A stretch of 64,000 nt of DNA from Candidatus Gastranaerophilales bacterium (GTDB taxonomy: Bacteria; Cyanobacteriota; Vampirovibrionia; Gastranaerophilales; Gastranaerophilaceae), in assembly GCA_905235155.1 (NCBI GenBank), contig CAJOKJ010000010.1, positions 1 through 64,000 of the forward strand, written 5' to 3'. The notes below the pieces were generated by a model. That model worked only from the letters and a program-made list of their open reading frames with translations, did no database searches and was not told where the DNA came from. This document shows positions 42,786 to 51,398 of this stretch, in pieces. Both the position numbers and the translations under genes were made by a program. How positions within the stretch are numbered: the first letter of the stretch is position 1; each line of letters opens with the position of its first letter.

Positions 42786-43688
42786 TTATGAGAATAAGTT
42801 AAATGATTTTTCTATGTTATCACCAATTAATGATTTAACTGAATCAAATTCCGTTTTTAATGCTTGGTGTTCTGTATCTAAAACTTTCATTTCATTATCT
42901 AATTGTTTTTCTTTTTTAGCTGTTGCTGCATTATATTCTGCTTCTGCTTTTGCAAAATCTGAATTATCTGATTCTATTGCTAAAGTTACATTGCTTGATA
43001 CTGATACTTCATTACCTGACATATCTGCAATATAGAATTCACCTGACTCTACTGCTTGTTGCAACCAGTTTGCATCGTTTAATACCGCATCATCCAATAC
43101 AATTACTGCATCAGGATTCATTGAACCGCTACCTTCAGTACCATTAAACTGTTTACCTGTCGAATTTGCAAACATTGCTTCGTATTGTGCATTAAAAGCA
43201 TCTACTTCTTCTTGAGTTACCTTTCCTGCTTTTATCAAATCATCCCAATTACCACCTGCAGCATTAAAAGAAGTAACTCCAAACTTCATCATCAAACCAT
43301 ACACTGCTTGAGAGTTATTAAAATGATTTTCATGAGTGTCATCAGTCCAATAATAATGAGGAGCATTATAATCATTTATTGCTGCATTATAAGCATTTGC
43401 TTGTGACTTTGATACAACTTGTTTACCGTTTCTTGCACATAATTTCATTGTTGAACCTACGGCATTTAAACTTGCTATTGTTACATCTGTTTTTACAGCT
43501 TTACCTGATGCAAATGATGTCATTGTAAATTTTTGCTTATTCAATGCTTGTGTGTACGCATTTGCCACTTTTTCAGAATCATCTGCTAATCTTATTTTTA
43601 TATTTGCTACTTGTTGAGATTTAAACTCAATATCATTCATTCTTGATGTTATACCTAATAATCTTGATTGTGATGCTGCCATTCCCAT
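42786..43688 (-). CDS. MGMAASQ-type protein, putative exported structural protein
   Basis: A 300-residue protein starting MGMAASQSRLLGITSRMNDI, with no hydrophobic signal peptide. The N-terminal 60 residues and the C-terminal 60 residues (AEAEYNAATAKKEKQLDNEM and DTEHQALKTEFDSVKSLIG) are predicted amphipathic or coiled-coil helices flanking a variable, Asn/Gly-rich middle. Flagellin- and hook-associated-type proteins have this helix-variable-helix plan. I recall similar N-termini in gut Melainabacteria, function unknown. GGAG precedes the ATG and a sigma-28-like promoter lies 43-70 nt upstream, in keeping with a late-export class. A filament or export role is inference. Confidence 0.75.
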   Translation of the reverse strand: MGMAASQSRLLGITSRMNDIEFKSQQVANIKIRLADDSEKVANAYTQALNKQKFTMTSFASGKAVKTDVTIASLNAVGSTMKLCARNGKQVVSKSQANAYNAAINDYNAPHYYWTDDTHENHFNNSQAVYGLMMKFGVTSFNAAGGNWDDLIKAGKVTQEEVDAFNAQYEAMFANSTGKQFNGTEGSGSMNPDAVIVLDDAVLNDANWLQQAVESGEFYIADMSGNEVSVSSNVTLAIESDNSDFAKAEAEYNAATAKKEKQLDNEMKVLDTEHQALKTEFDSVKSLIGDNIEKSFNLFS

Positions 43689-43730
43689 AAGCTTGTCTCC
43701 TTTACTGACCTATTCCCTTTTACATGTTCT

Positions 43731-43792
43731 TTATCGGCAAAAATGCATGTTTTCTTTAGGGTTTTAAGATTATTTGTTACATTTGTTTACAA
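43731..43792 (-). promoter_or_regulatory. Sigma-28-like promoter with conserved upstream box
   Basis: Reading leftwards, TAAA (43758-43755), a 16-nt spacer and a perfect GCCGATAA (43738-43731). Fifteen nt upstream is the box TTGTTACATTTGTTTACAA (43774-43792, plus strand). It stands before the MGMAASQ gene and is the best of the three copies in the window. Confidence 0.7.
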
Positions 43793-43819
43793 TATTTTTT
43801 ATTTTGGTATAATATACTT

Positions 43820-44482
43820 ATGATAAAAATTCCATTTGAAGTGAACAACGGTATTAAAAATATGCAAATCGACAGGGATTTGCTTGAAGATGCCATACGC
43901 AAAAAAGCAAAAGAACCTATTTTCAGATTATATGCTTGGAGCCCTAAGTGTATATCATTAGGACGAAACCAAAAAGTTAATTTTATAAATACTGAAGTAC
44001 AAAAACAATATGGTATTGATATTGTAAGACGACTAACAGGCGGTAGAGCATTGTTACATGATAACGAACTTACATACAGCTATATATGCCCAATTTCATC
44101 TTTAAAACACGGTGACAGTATTGTAGAATCCTACAAAGAAATATTGTCAAATATATTTATTGAACCTTTCAAAAAACTTGGTGTAAATTTAAAAATTGAA
44201 TCAAGAACACCTAAAAATACCGATTTAAATTATTGCATGCAAATTTCTACCAGTGCAGATTTGTGTTATAACGAAAGAAAATTAATAGGCTCCGCACAAT
44301 TTAGAAAAGAAAATTATATGCTGCAACACGGCTCAATTTTATTTAACTACGATAAAACATTATTAGAAAAATTATTTAATGAAAAAATTGATGAAACATT
44401 TATAACTTGCATGAATGAAATTAATCCTGATATTTCAATGCTAGACGTAATAAATTTATGGAGTGATTTTCATGACTTTTGA
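43820..44482 (+). CDS. LipM/LplA-family octanoyl or lipoyl transferase
   Basis: A 220-residue member of the biotin/lipoate ligase fold. VRRLTGGRALLHDNELTYSY is the RRxTGGxAxxH signature. LNYCMQISTSADL carries a cysteine where LipM has its acyl-thioester cysteine, and ERKLIGSAQFRKENYMLQHGSIL matches the (K)GSAQ..HGSIL segment. It transfers octanoate or lipoate to lipoyl domains. Length is shorter than LplA and closer to LipM. TATAAT ends exactly 6 nt before the ATG with a TG extension and there is no Shine-Dalgarno, so it may be leaderless. It heads an operon with the prenyl synthase and lepB. Confidence 0.85.
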   Translation: MIKIPFEVNNGIKNMQIDRDLLEDAIRKKAKEPIFRLYAWSPKCISLGRNQKVNFINTEVQKQYGIDIVRRLTGGRALLHDNELTYSYICPISSLKHGDSIVESYKEILSNIFIEPFKKLGVNLKIESRTPKNTDLNYCMQISTSADLCYNERKLIGSAQFRKENYMLQHGSILFNYDKTLLEKLFNEKIDETFITCMNEINPDISMLDVINLWSDFHDF

Positions 44483-45350
44483 ACAACAATATAAAAAGAT
44501 AAAAGAACTTGTTTCTGATGAACTTTACAAAATAGAAAATAATCTTACAGATTTTTATTGCGGAGAAGACGAGTTACAAAAAAATCTTTTAAAAATTATC
44601 AAAGCACCCTCTAAAAGAATACGCCCTCTTTTAGCTATTTTATATTTAAAAATGTATAATGCAGATATCAATTTTGAACAAATAGAATTACAATCAGCAG
44701 TAGAACTTATACACAACGCAACACTAATTCACGATGACGTAATAGATAAATCATCAAAAAGAAGAAATCAAGAAACGTTAAACGAAAAATTCGACAACAG
44801 TATTGCCGTCGTAACGGGTGATTTTTTGCTTTCTATCGCAATACAAAAATTATTAAACATTAAAAATTGCAACATCTTAAGTAATTTTAGTATAGCAATA
44901 AAACGAATGTGTCTGGGAGAAATAAATCAATATTTTAACCGCTTCAAAATAATTAATTTTGACGAATACCTTGATAAATGCAGGTACAAAACTGCTGAGC
45001 TTTTTATTGCCTCACTGACTGCTTCGGCAGAACTGGCAGGACTTGATATAAACAGTGCAAAAGATTTTGCAAAAAGGTTTGGTATAACTTTTCAAATAAG
45101 AGATGATTTATTAAATATCATTGATACAAATTCAGACAAACCAAGCAAAAATGATATTGAAGACGGAATATATACAGCACCGATGATATTTGCAAAAGAT
45201 ATTAAAAATATTGATTACGGCATTGAAAAAACAAAAGAATTGTTAGATAATTATTTTAACCGTGTAAAAAAATGTTTGGATAAAGCTCCGGAAAATGAGT
45301 ACAAACAAGCAATAATTAACTTAATAGAAATACTAAAAAATGTTGGATAA
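44472..45350 (+). CDS. Trans-polyprenyl diphosphate synthase
   Basis: A 292-residue all-helical prenyltransferase. The first aspartate-rich motif is LIHDDVID with RRNQET, and the second IRDDLLNII, binding Mg2+-diphosphate; KRIRPLLAIL is the upstream substrate-binding segment. Chain length (geranylgeranyl versus octa/nonaprenyl) cannot be read reliably. ATG 44472 follows GGAG and overlaps the end of the upstream gene by 11 nt; the in-frame GTG three codons earlier is less likely. Confidence 0.92.
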   Translation: MTFEQQYKKIKELVSDELYKIENNLTDFYCGEDELQKNLLKIIKAPSKRIRPLLAILYLKMYNADINFEQIELQSAVELIHNATLIHDDVIDKSSKRRNQETLNEKFDNSIAVVTGDFLLSIAIQKLLNIKNCNILSNFSIAIKRMCLGEINQYFNRFKIINFDEYLDKCRYKTAELFIASLTASAELAGLDINSAKDFAKRFGITFQIRDDLLNIIDTNSDKPSKNDIEDGIYTAPMIFAKDIKNIDYGIEKTKELLDNYFNRVKKCLDKAPENEYKQAIINLIEILKNVG

Positions 45351-45966
45351 AGATAATTTAAAAAAACAATTTAAAGCAATGGCAAAAGAAACAGTTGAAA
45401 CTGCTGTCTTTGTAGTTGTTATGGTTATTATAATAAAATTTTTCTTGGGTGAAATTCGCTGGATTCCGTCAGGTTCTATGCATCCTACGCTTATAGAAAA
45501 AGATAGAATAGTCGTTGAAAGAATTTCAAGATTTTACAGAGAACCTCAACGTGGAGATGTCTTGGTGTTCTACCCTCCAATGACAAAACTTGAAAGTACT
45601 CCTATTAAAGTTTTTAAACGACTTACAGGCTTTTTCTGTAATGACATAGCATTTATAAAAAGAGTTGTCGGCATGCCGGGTGATAAAGTTGAAATAAAAA
45701 AATCAAAAGATGATGGTGCTTTTACGGTTTATATAAATGATAAACCGCTTGATGAGCCATATATTCAAAGCAAATATGACTACAACGACTGCACATTGGC
45801 TATGCATTGCGGACCAATGATAGTACCTAAAGGTAATTATTTTATGATGGGAGATAACAGAGGCAACTCTCAGGATAGTCGTTACTGGGGTTTCTTACCA
45901 AAAGAAAGAATTATTGGCAGAGCAATTACTATTGTTTGGCCATTTACCAGAATTAAAAATTTATAA
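45340..45966 (+). CDS. lepB: Signal peptidase I
   Basis: A 208-residue membrane protease. One N-terminal transmembrane helix (VETAVFVVVMVIIIKFFLG) is followed by the catalytic serine in IPSGSMHPTL, RGDVLVF, the catalytic lysine in FIKRVVGMPGD, and MGDNRGNSQDSRYWGFLP. It cleaves signal peptides such as those of the secreted proteins in this window. It overlaps the prenyl synthase gene by 11 nt and is last in the operon before a terminator. Confidence 0.96.
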   Translation: MLDKDNLKKQFKAMAKETVETAVFVVVMVIIIKFFLGEIRWIPSGSMHPTLIEKDRIVVERISRFYREPQRGDVLVFYPPMTKLESTPIKVFKRLTGFFCNDIAFIKRVVGMPGDKVEIKKSKDDGAFTVYINDKPLDEPYIQSKYDYNDCTLAMHCGPMIVPKGNYFMMGDNRGNSQDSRYWGFLPKERIIGRAITIVWPFTRIKNL

Positions 45967-45985
45967 GCAACAAATATATATAATA

Positions 45986-46020
45986 AAAAATAGCCTTGAT
46001 TAAAATCAAGGCTATTTTTT
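45986..46020. terminator. Bidirectional terminator between lepB and rpsG
   Basis: AAATAGCCTTGAT and ATCAAGGCTATTT form a long perfect stem with a 4-nt loop, flanked by A- and T-runs. Confidence 0.93.
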
Positions 46021-46037
46021 ATTATAACTAATACAAA

Positions 46038-46508
46038 TTAGTATCTGTAATGAGCGAATGCTTTGTTAGCTTCAGCCATTTTGTGAGTATCTTCACGTTT
46101 TTTACATGCTTGACCTGCACCATTTGAAGCATCAATTAATTCACTTGTTAATTTATCAATAAATGATTTACCGCTTCTGTTTTTAGCAGCTGCAATTAAC
46201 CAAGATGAAGATAAAGCAAAACCTCTGTCTGCTTTAACTTCCAAAGGAACTTGGTAAGTAGAACCACCAATACGACGAGCCTTAACTTCCAACAACGGAG
46301 TTGCATTTGTTAATGCTTTTTGGAAAATTTCCATAGGTTCTTCGTTAGTTCTTTCTTTAATTCTTTCTAAAGTAGAATAGAAAATTCTTTCTGCTAAAGA
46401 TTTTTTACCACGACGCATAATTCTGTTAATAAATTTTGATACGTCAACACTGTTATATAATGGATCTGCTGCAGGAATTCTTCTTGCAGGTTTAGAACGT
46501 CTTGACAT
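46038..46508 (-). CDS. rpsG: 30S ribosomal protein S7
   Basis: 156 residues, the normal length, with PLYNSVDVSKFINRIMRRGKKSLAE and PLLEVKARRIGGSTYQVPLEV. S7 nucleates assembly of the 30S head. Its ATG shares a base with the rpsL stop. Here the str operon ends after S7 at a terminator; fusA and tuf are not adjacent. Confidence 0.98.
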   Translation of the reverse strand: MSRRSKPARRIPAADPLYNSVDVSKFINRIMRRGKKSLAERIFYSTLERIKERTNEEPMEIFQKALTNATPLLEVKARRIGGSTYQVPLEVKADRGFALSSSWLIAAAKNRSGKSFIDKLTSELIDASNGAGQACKKREDTHKMAEANKAFAHYRY

Positions 46509-46891
46509 TATTTCTTACCTCCTTTTGCACGTTTTGCACCGTATTTAGAACGGCTTTGTGCTCTGTTTGCAACACCTGCGGTATCTAATGTACCACGAAT
46601 AATGTGATATCTTACACCAGGAAGGTCTTTAACCCTGCCGCCTCTGATAAGAACAACACTGTGTTCTTGTAAGTTGTGTCCGATACCCGGAATGTATGAA
46701 GTAACTTCAAATCCGTTTGTTAATTTAACTCTGGCAACCTTTCTCAATGCTGAATTAGGCTTTTTCGGAGTTGTAGTGTAAACCCTTGTACAAACACCAC
46801 GTCTTTGAGGACATTCCATCAATGCCGGTGATTTTGTTTTGTCTACAAGCTTTTTACGTTCACGACGTACAAGCTGATTAATTGTTGGCAT
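46508..46891 (-). CDS. rpsL: 30S ribosomal protein S12
   Basis: 127 residues, with [36 protein letters not shown] and [17 protein letters not shown]. The lysines at the classic streptomycin positions (in TTPKKPNS and RVKDLPG) are wild type, so no rpsL-based resistance is expected. A near-consensus promoter and a hairpin-containing leader lie upstream. Confidence 0.98.
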   Translation of the reverse strand: MPTINQLVRRERKKLVDKTKSPALMECPQRRGVCTRVYTTTPKKPNSALRKVARVKLTNGFEVTSYIPGIGHNLQEHSVVLIRGGRVKDLPGVRYHIIRGTLDTAGVANRAQSRSKYGAKRAKGGKK

Positions 46892-46939
46892 AATTTCTCC
46901 TTTTATATCTTTTTGCTATTATTTTCTCTAATTCAAAGT

Positions 46940-46965
46940 TTGAATTTTTCAGCACAAAAATTCAA
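46940..46965 (-). promoter_or_regulatory. Hairpin in the rpsL leader
   Basis: TTGAATTTTT and AAAAATTCAA form a perfect 10-bp stem with a 6-nt loop, inside the roughly 90-nt 5' leader of rpsL-rpsG. It may be an autoregulatory S7 or S12 binding site, but AT-rich stems arise easily. Confidence 0.4.
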
Positions 46966-46983
46966 CTAAGTGTCGTACTATAT

Positions 46984-47012
46984 ATATAACAACAAGCAAA
47001 AAGTATTGTCAA
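46984..47012 (-). promoter_or_regulatory. rpsL promoter
   Basis: TTGACA (47012-47007), 17 nt, TTATAT (46989-46984). The -35 hexamer is embedded in one arm of the terminator hairpin of the upstream rhodanese gene. Confidence 0.7.
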
Positions 47013-47040
47013 CTTATATTATTATATTGACAATACTTTT
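46999..47040 (-). terminator. Terminator-like 14-bp inverted repeat upstream of rpsL
   Basis: AAAAGTATTGTCAA and TTGACAATACTTTT are perfect complements across a 14-nt AT loop. On the reverse strand the stem is followed by a T-run, so it can end rhodanese transcription while supplying the rpsL -35. Confidence 0.65.
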
Positions 47041-47085
47041 GTTAAGTTTTTTCAAAACTCGGATTTCTTTAAAATCCTTTTCCGT

Positions 47086-47479
47086 TTAGTTTTCAGATAC
47101 TACTGCAAAATGAAAGTCCTCTGTCCATGACTTAAAACCACCTTGCATTACCATTACGGGATAACCCGCATCCGCAAGTTTATATGCGGCTCTATCTCCC
47201 AAATGACAAAGATTATTGTAGCAATAAACAACATTTATATCTTCTTTTGAAAGTTCTATTTGACCATTTGCCAAATCTTCTTCCATAAGGCAAATTTATC
47301 GAATTTGGAATATGAGAAATTTTATAATCTTCTTCAGCCCTTACGTCAATAAGCCTTATCTTATTTTCTTCTATCATGTCCTTTAACTCAACAGGTCCTA
47401 GTGTATATGCAAGATTTTTTGCAAAAAAATCTCTTGCAATATCTGTTTCAAAACGTATTTTTTTAATCTGTTCACTCAT
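47086..47479 (-). pseudogene. Rhodanese-domain protein split by a frameshift
   Basis: ATG 47479 (AAGGAT upstream) starts MSEQIKKIRFETDIARDFFA, leading into the rhodanese strand IRLIDVRAEEDYKISHIPNSINLP. There the frame is lost; the adjacent frame continues MEEDLANGQIELSKED, VVYCYNNLCHLGDRAAYKLADAG with the active-loop cysteines, and GGFKSWTE to the stop. Removing one T from CCTTATGG near 47286 joins them into one protein of about 130 residues with complete rhodanese architecture. Sulfurtransferase function is lost unless this is a sequencing error. Confidence 0.75.
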
Positions 47480-47590
47480 AAAATAATCCTTATCTCTATC
47501 TACAATCAAAAGATAAACCAAATTGAAAAAAAACAATTTACCTGATTGTATAAAAATAAGGATTATTTATAAACTTATATTTAATTTGAA

Positions 47591-48222
47591 CTATTTTGCA
47601 GCAGCACCGATTTCACGCTCGTTTGTAAATTCACCGGTACGTACACCCATTAAATCATATTGTTTTCCACCGCCATTCCAGCCATATAAAGGATTACATT
47701 CTCCTGTCCTTAATGCAGTACCTGCCGGAATTTCAGCATCACAAATAAACTTTGGAACTTGTGGCAAAGCAAATTTATCCGCTATTTGTTCTGCTGTTAA
47801 ACCTTTAACATCTTCATATTTCATAAGCCATGAACCTGCTTTACCTGAATTTATGCCGTCATAAGTTCTCACAAATCGTGTCGGTTCTTTTAACTCAATA
47901 ATTTCAGCTGTTTGTCCGTCTTTATACGGGGAATCTTTATAACCTCTTGTAGTCCAAAACATATTTGCTTCATCTGTCGGCATTTCACCATAACACGATA
48001 CTTACCTTCAACTTTATATGTTTCTTCACCACGTTGAACAGTCATTGTTTGATGAAGTTTAATGCCTGCCATAGCAGAGCTTCTGACAGCATTACTACCT
48101 TCTTTTGAAACTACTTCTTTTTGGTTTTCCAAAACTTTATTATCAAGTTGTTTCGATACAACACCCGCTTTTTGTCTTGATTGAATACCTGCCGTATTAG
48201 CACTGTTCACTTGTATACTCAT
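47591..48222 (-). pseudogene. Polymorphic-toxin-like protein, frameshifted
   Basis: The N-terminal frame starts MSIQVNSANTAGIQSRQKAG (ATG 48222, AAAAGG upstream) and runs to EETYKVEGKYR. A slip near 47990-48000 moves to the frame CYGEMPTDEANMFWTTRGYK. The C-terminal part has RFVRTYDG, KAGSWLMKYEDVKGLTAEQI, KFALPQVPKFICDAEIPAG, NGGGKQYDLMG and FTNEREIG. This R...GS...GGGxQY...E layout resembles secreted toxin domains (NAD-glycohydrolase or ADP-ribosyltransferase-like); the match is from memory and tentative. A sigma-28-like promoter lies upstream. Confidence 0.55.
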
Positions 48223-48258
48223 ACACATAACCTTTTCTCATTCTCAATTACAGTGAAT

Positions 48259-48310
48259 TTATCGGTTAATATGAACAAAAACTTTAATACATTGTTACAT
48301 TTATTTACAA
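48259..48310 (-). promoter_or_regulatory. Sigma-28-like promoter with conserved upstream box
   Basis: Reading leftwards, TAAA (48286-48283), a 16-nt spacer, ACCGATAA (48266-48259). The box TTGTTACATTTATTTACAA (48292-48310, plus strand) is 5 nt upstream of TAAA, versus 15 nt in the other two copies: exactly one helical turn less. It drives the toxin-like gene. Confidence 0.65.
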
Positions 48311-48338
48311 TTATTTTTAAATTTATTCAATATAAAAT

Positions 48339-48695
48339 TTATCTTGATACACTAAAATTGATTATCTTACCATTTGTTACATTGATTTCAAAATTACGCC
48401 CATAAAAATCAGAAGCAGAAATATTGCCATTGTCATTTTGCACCATATTTTCAAACGGTAATTCCTCATTAATATTTGGATATGCTTCTAAAGCAGATTG
48501 AACTTGCCATAAAAACTGACAATTTTCGTTCAAACAATAGATATTTTTTAATGTTGTTTTATCATCATACGGAATTTTTAACAAAAATATTACTTTATCA
48601 TCAACGGCAAGTGCATTACCTACTTCAAAATCAAAATTTATCGGCTTTTTATTTACAAATAAAGTATTTTTTCTAAATTGAACATCTAATGTCAT
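48339..48695 (-). CDS. Hypothetical protein beside the toxin-like gene
   Basis: A 118-residue soluble, beta-rich protein starting MTLDVQFRKNTLFVNKKPIN, with LPFENMVQNDNGNISASDFYGR near the end. AAAGGATA precedes the ATG. The gene is intact although both neighbours are frameshifted. It sits directly upstream of the toxin-like gene's promoter on the same strand. Size and place would suit an immunity protein, but nothing in the sequence proves this. Confidence 0.7.
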   Translation of the reverse strand: MTLDVQFRKNTLFVNKKPINFDFEVGNALAVDDKVIFLLKIPYDDKTTLKNIYCLNENCQFLWQVQSALEAYPNINEELPFENMVQNDNGNISASDFYGRNFEINVTNGKIINFSVSR

Positions 48696-48739
48696 AAATA
48701 TATCCTTTATAACTTAGATTATAATCAAAAATAATTTAA

Positions 48740-50597
48740 TTACAAAGTTTTTCTTTGTGCCTCATCAACTTTTAAGTCAATAATATAACCACCTGATGAG
48801 AAAGCAACCGAATAAACAACACCTTGCAATGTAATTTTTCCTGTTGCTATATATTCAAATCCACTGTCAATAGCAACATCTGCGACTGTTGACAAAGCAA
48901 AATCAGTAAGTTTTGCGGCAGTTTGTCCTGACATTTTTGCAATTGGCGAAGTTATTGCTTCTATACCTTTATATGCCAATTGGTTTGCAATTGCAGTCGC
49001 ACCATCTACTGCGGTATATTTTAAAATATCTTTAATATCTTGTTCTGTCATTCCTTGTTTTGATGACAATCTGTCAGAGCCATAAACCGCTGCTGCTGCT
49101 CCAGAATGCATAGCAGCAATTTTCAAAGTAGGAATAACCCCTGTTCCTGCGGTAAACATCCAAATTGGAATTGATGCAGAACATAAAATTGTGTCTTGAA
49201 CCAACAATTCTGACCACATTTGAGAATTTCTGTAATCTGCAACTCGTTTTGCTATATCGTTTTTAACACCAAATGCCGCATAGTATGAATTATCGTATTC
49301 TCGTTTCAATTCTGATAAATCTTTTTTACCTGTTGCATTTTTAGTATTTTGACTTAAACGTTTTGCATATCGCTGTGCCATTCTTTGCATTACGGAATAT
49401 TTTTCTTCCAATGAAGACTCAGGTTTAACCTTGTAGTCCCTCATATTTTTTTCGATTTGTTTTTTACCGTCTTCAACATTACCTTTTCCGATAAATTCTG
49501 CAAATGCATTTAAATTACGCTCATATATACTTTCTTTTGTTTCTTTTAACACAGGAACCATGCCGGTTGCAGAAGCAGGAGCCAAAACAAATTTGTCTTT
49601 CAACGGCATACCTGTCAATAAATCTGATACAGATTTTTTAAAATTATTTTCAATACCCGTGCATAATGCGGCAGCAACATATCTTTCTTCTTTTTGCTTG
49701 TATGTTGCAATTAATTCAGGGTCATATTCTACATCAAAAATTTCTTTAAATTTTTTATTATATTCTTTTGTACCAACAAGTTTATTTAATTCTTGAACTT
49801 GATTATTAAAAATATTTATGTCTTCTTGTTGATTTCCATAATTTTCTTATCTGTTCACCAAGTTTTGCAGACCAACCATCGTAATTTGCTTGTTCTTGCA
49901 TTGATTTTTTTGCTTTTGTAACAGAATTGTTTAAAATTTCTGTTGTATAGGTTTGAGTATCTTTTATATTTGCATTTTGAATTTCTTTACGTTCTTCTTG
50001 AGTTAAACCTTTTTTGTTTTCAATTGCCTGTACCAAAGCACCTGAAATTTTATCAATTTGACCAACTTTTACAGGTAATAAAGTATCAAATTGTGCATTT
50101 AATTCTTTATCGAAAAATTCTTTATAATGTCCTGTTTGAACACCATATTTATTGCCTAAATTTACCAGTTTATCAGTAATTCCGTTTACTGCATCAATTC
50201 TTGTTTGTGATGAATTTGCTCTTTCTTTGCATATTGCCGCAATAAGAGATTCTTCAGGAGAAATCTTATTGTACGCATTAATGGTTGGAATAATGTTTTT
50301 TTCGTCTAATTTATTGTATTCAGATTTAAATTGTTTACTTGAAACTCCGCCAACAGAACCCTTTAATACTTTTTTCATATTGTTGGCAATTATTTCTCCG
50401 CTAACATACCTGTTTTGGATTTTATTACCCAAAAACGATACTTCGGAAACATTATCTCTCTTTTCTTGCAGTTGGAAAACATCAGTTTTTAAAGTAGGTT
50501 TCATTACAGGTTTAGACACGAAAAAATCAGGTGTACGAACTTGTACCCCGTTCAAATCATAAGATTTTCCTGTAATAATTGAATTAATGTTTAGCAT
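48740..50597 (-). pseudogene. Large accessory protein, frameshifted in the middle
   Basis: The upstream frame (ATG 50597, MLNINSIITGKSYDLNGVQV) encodes 263 mostly helical, charged residues and dies at LGEQIRKLWKSTRRHKYF. The neighbouring frame, open without a break before that point, reads QQEDINIFNNQVQELNKLVG and continues through LTGMPLKDKFVLAPASATGM to the stop at 48740, ending in a small-residue-rich, membrane-compatible region. A one-base indel near 49822-49842 restores about 618 residues. No signal peptide is present. A TTGTTACAT box lies upstream. It may be an exported effector or adhesin; the family is not recognised. Confidence 0.6.
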
Positions 50598-50671
50598 GCA
50601 AAAAAACTGATATTCCTACCTATATCAATTTCAACACTCCTAAATAAAAAATTTGCTTATTTCATGCAACT

Positions 50672-50690
50672 TTGTTACATTAATTCACAC
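50672..50690 (-). promoter_or_regulatory. Fourth, degenerate copy of the upstream box
   Basis: TTGTTACATTAATTCACAC matches the box TTGTTACATWWRTTTACAA at all but two positions. The expected sigma-28-like core downstream is weak (TTTA-N16-TTGATATA). It lies 75 nt before the large frameshifted gene. Confidence 0.45.
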
Positions 50691-50691
50691 A

Positions 50692-51297
50692 TTAATTACA
50701 AGTTATATTATTTATCAGCTCAACTCCATTTGGACATTTACAGCTGCTATCTGCTTTTAAGTAATCTGCATTATCATTTTGTATTATCCAAGCCGCAGCA
50801 TATCTTCCTGTTTTACATTGATTATTTACAATATCAGTTTTCGAACCATTCGTATATGCATCATAACCAAATGGAAAAATATCACCTGTATCAGAATCTA
50901 TTGTAAATTCAAATATATCTTTTCCATAGGTATTTGTACCTTTGTTTGGTCCGTCTATATCGACAGTTATATATGTATATTTTGAACTATCGTTTGATAA
51001 TGGAAAACACCATACACCTGTACCGTCAGATAAAATAACACCCTCACCTGTTGCAATATTCAGAGAAAGTCCACTAGGCCTCAAACTACCACCCGTCTCC
51101 TGATTTAAATCTTTAATACTCCCCATCTTTACGCAACCTGTTTGATCAGAATTTGAACATGTTTTACTTATTTTTAAAAAATCAGACATTCTCTGCATAA
51201 TTGTTGAGGAGGAAGCATCTTCTCCTTGACCCGGTAATATATGTTTTTGAGTTGCCCAAGTATTATAAGGTCCATAGACAGCTGTGGCACGTCCCAT
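50692..51297 (-). pseudogene. C-terminal part of a type IV pilin-like protein
   Basis: The 201-residue frame has YGPYNTWATQKHILPGQGED, FLKISKTC, SDGTGVWCFPL and DIDGPNKGTNTYGKDIFEFT with GDIFPFG, the features of the globular C-terminal part of prepilin-like proteins abundant in gut bacteria of this type. The prepilin leader and hydrophobic N-terminal helix (GFTLIELL-like) are missing; a stop lies five codons upstream of the ATG and no ribosome site is seen. N-terminal deletion is likely. Several cysteines could form disulfides outside the cell. Confidence 0.55.
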
Positions 51298-51398
51298 TGC
51301 AATTTTGAATATCTATATTCCAAGATATTATGCAACATATTTGTAAATTAAGTTAATTTAAAACTTATTTTGTAGTATAATATGTATATAGGTACATT

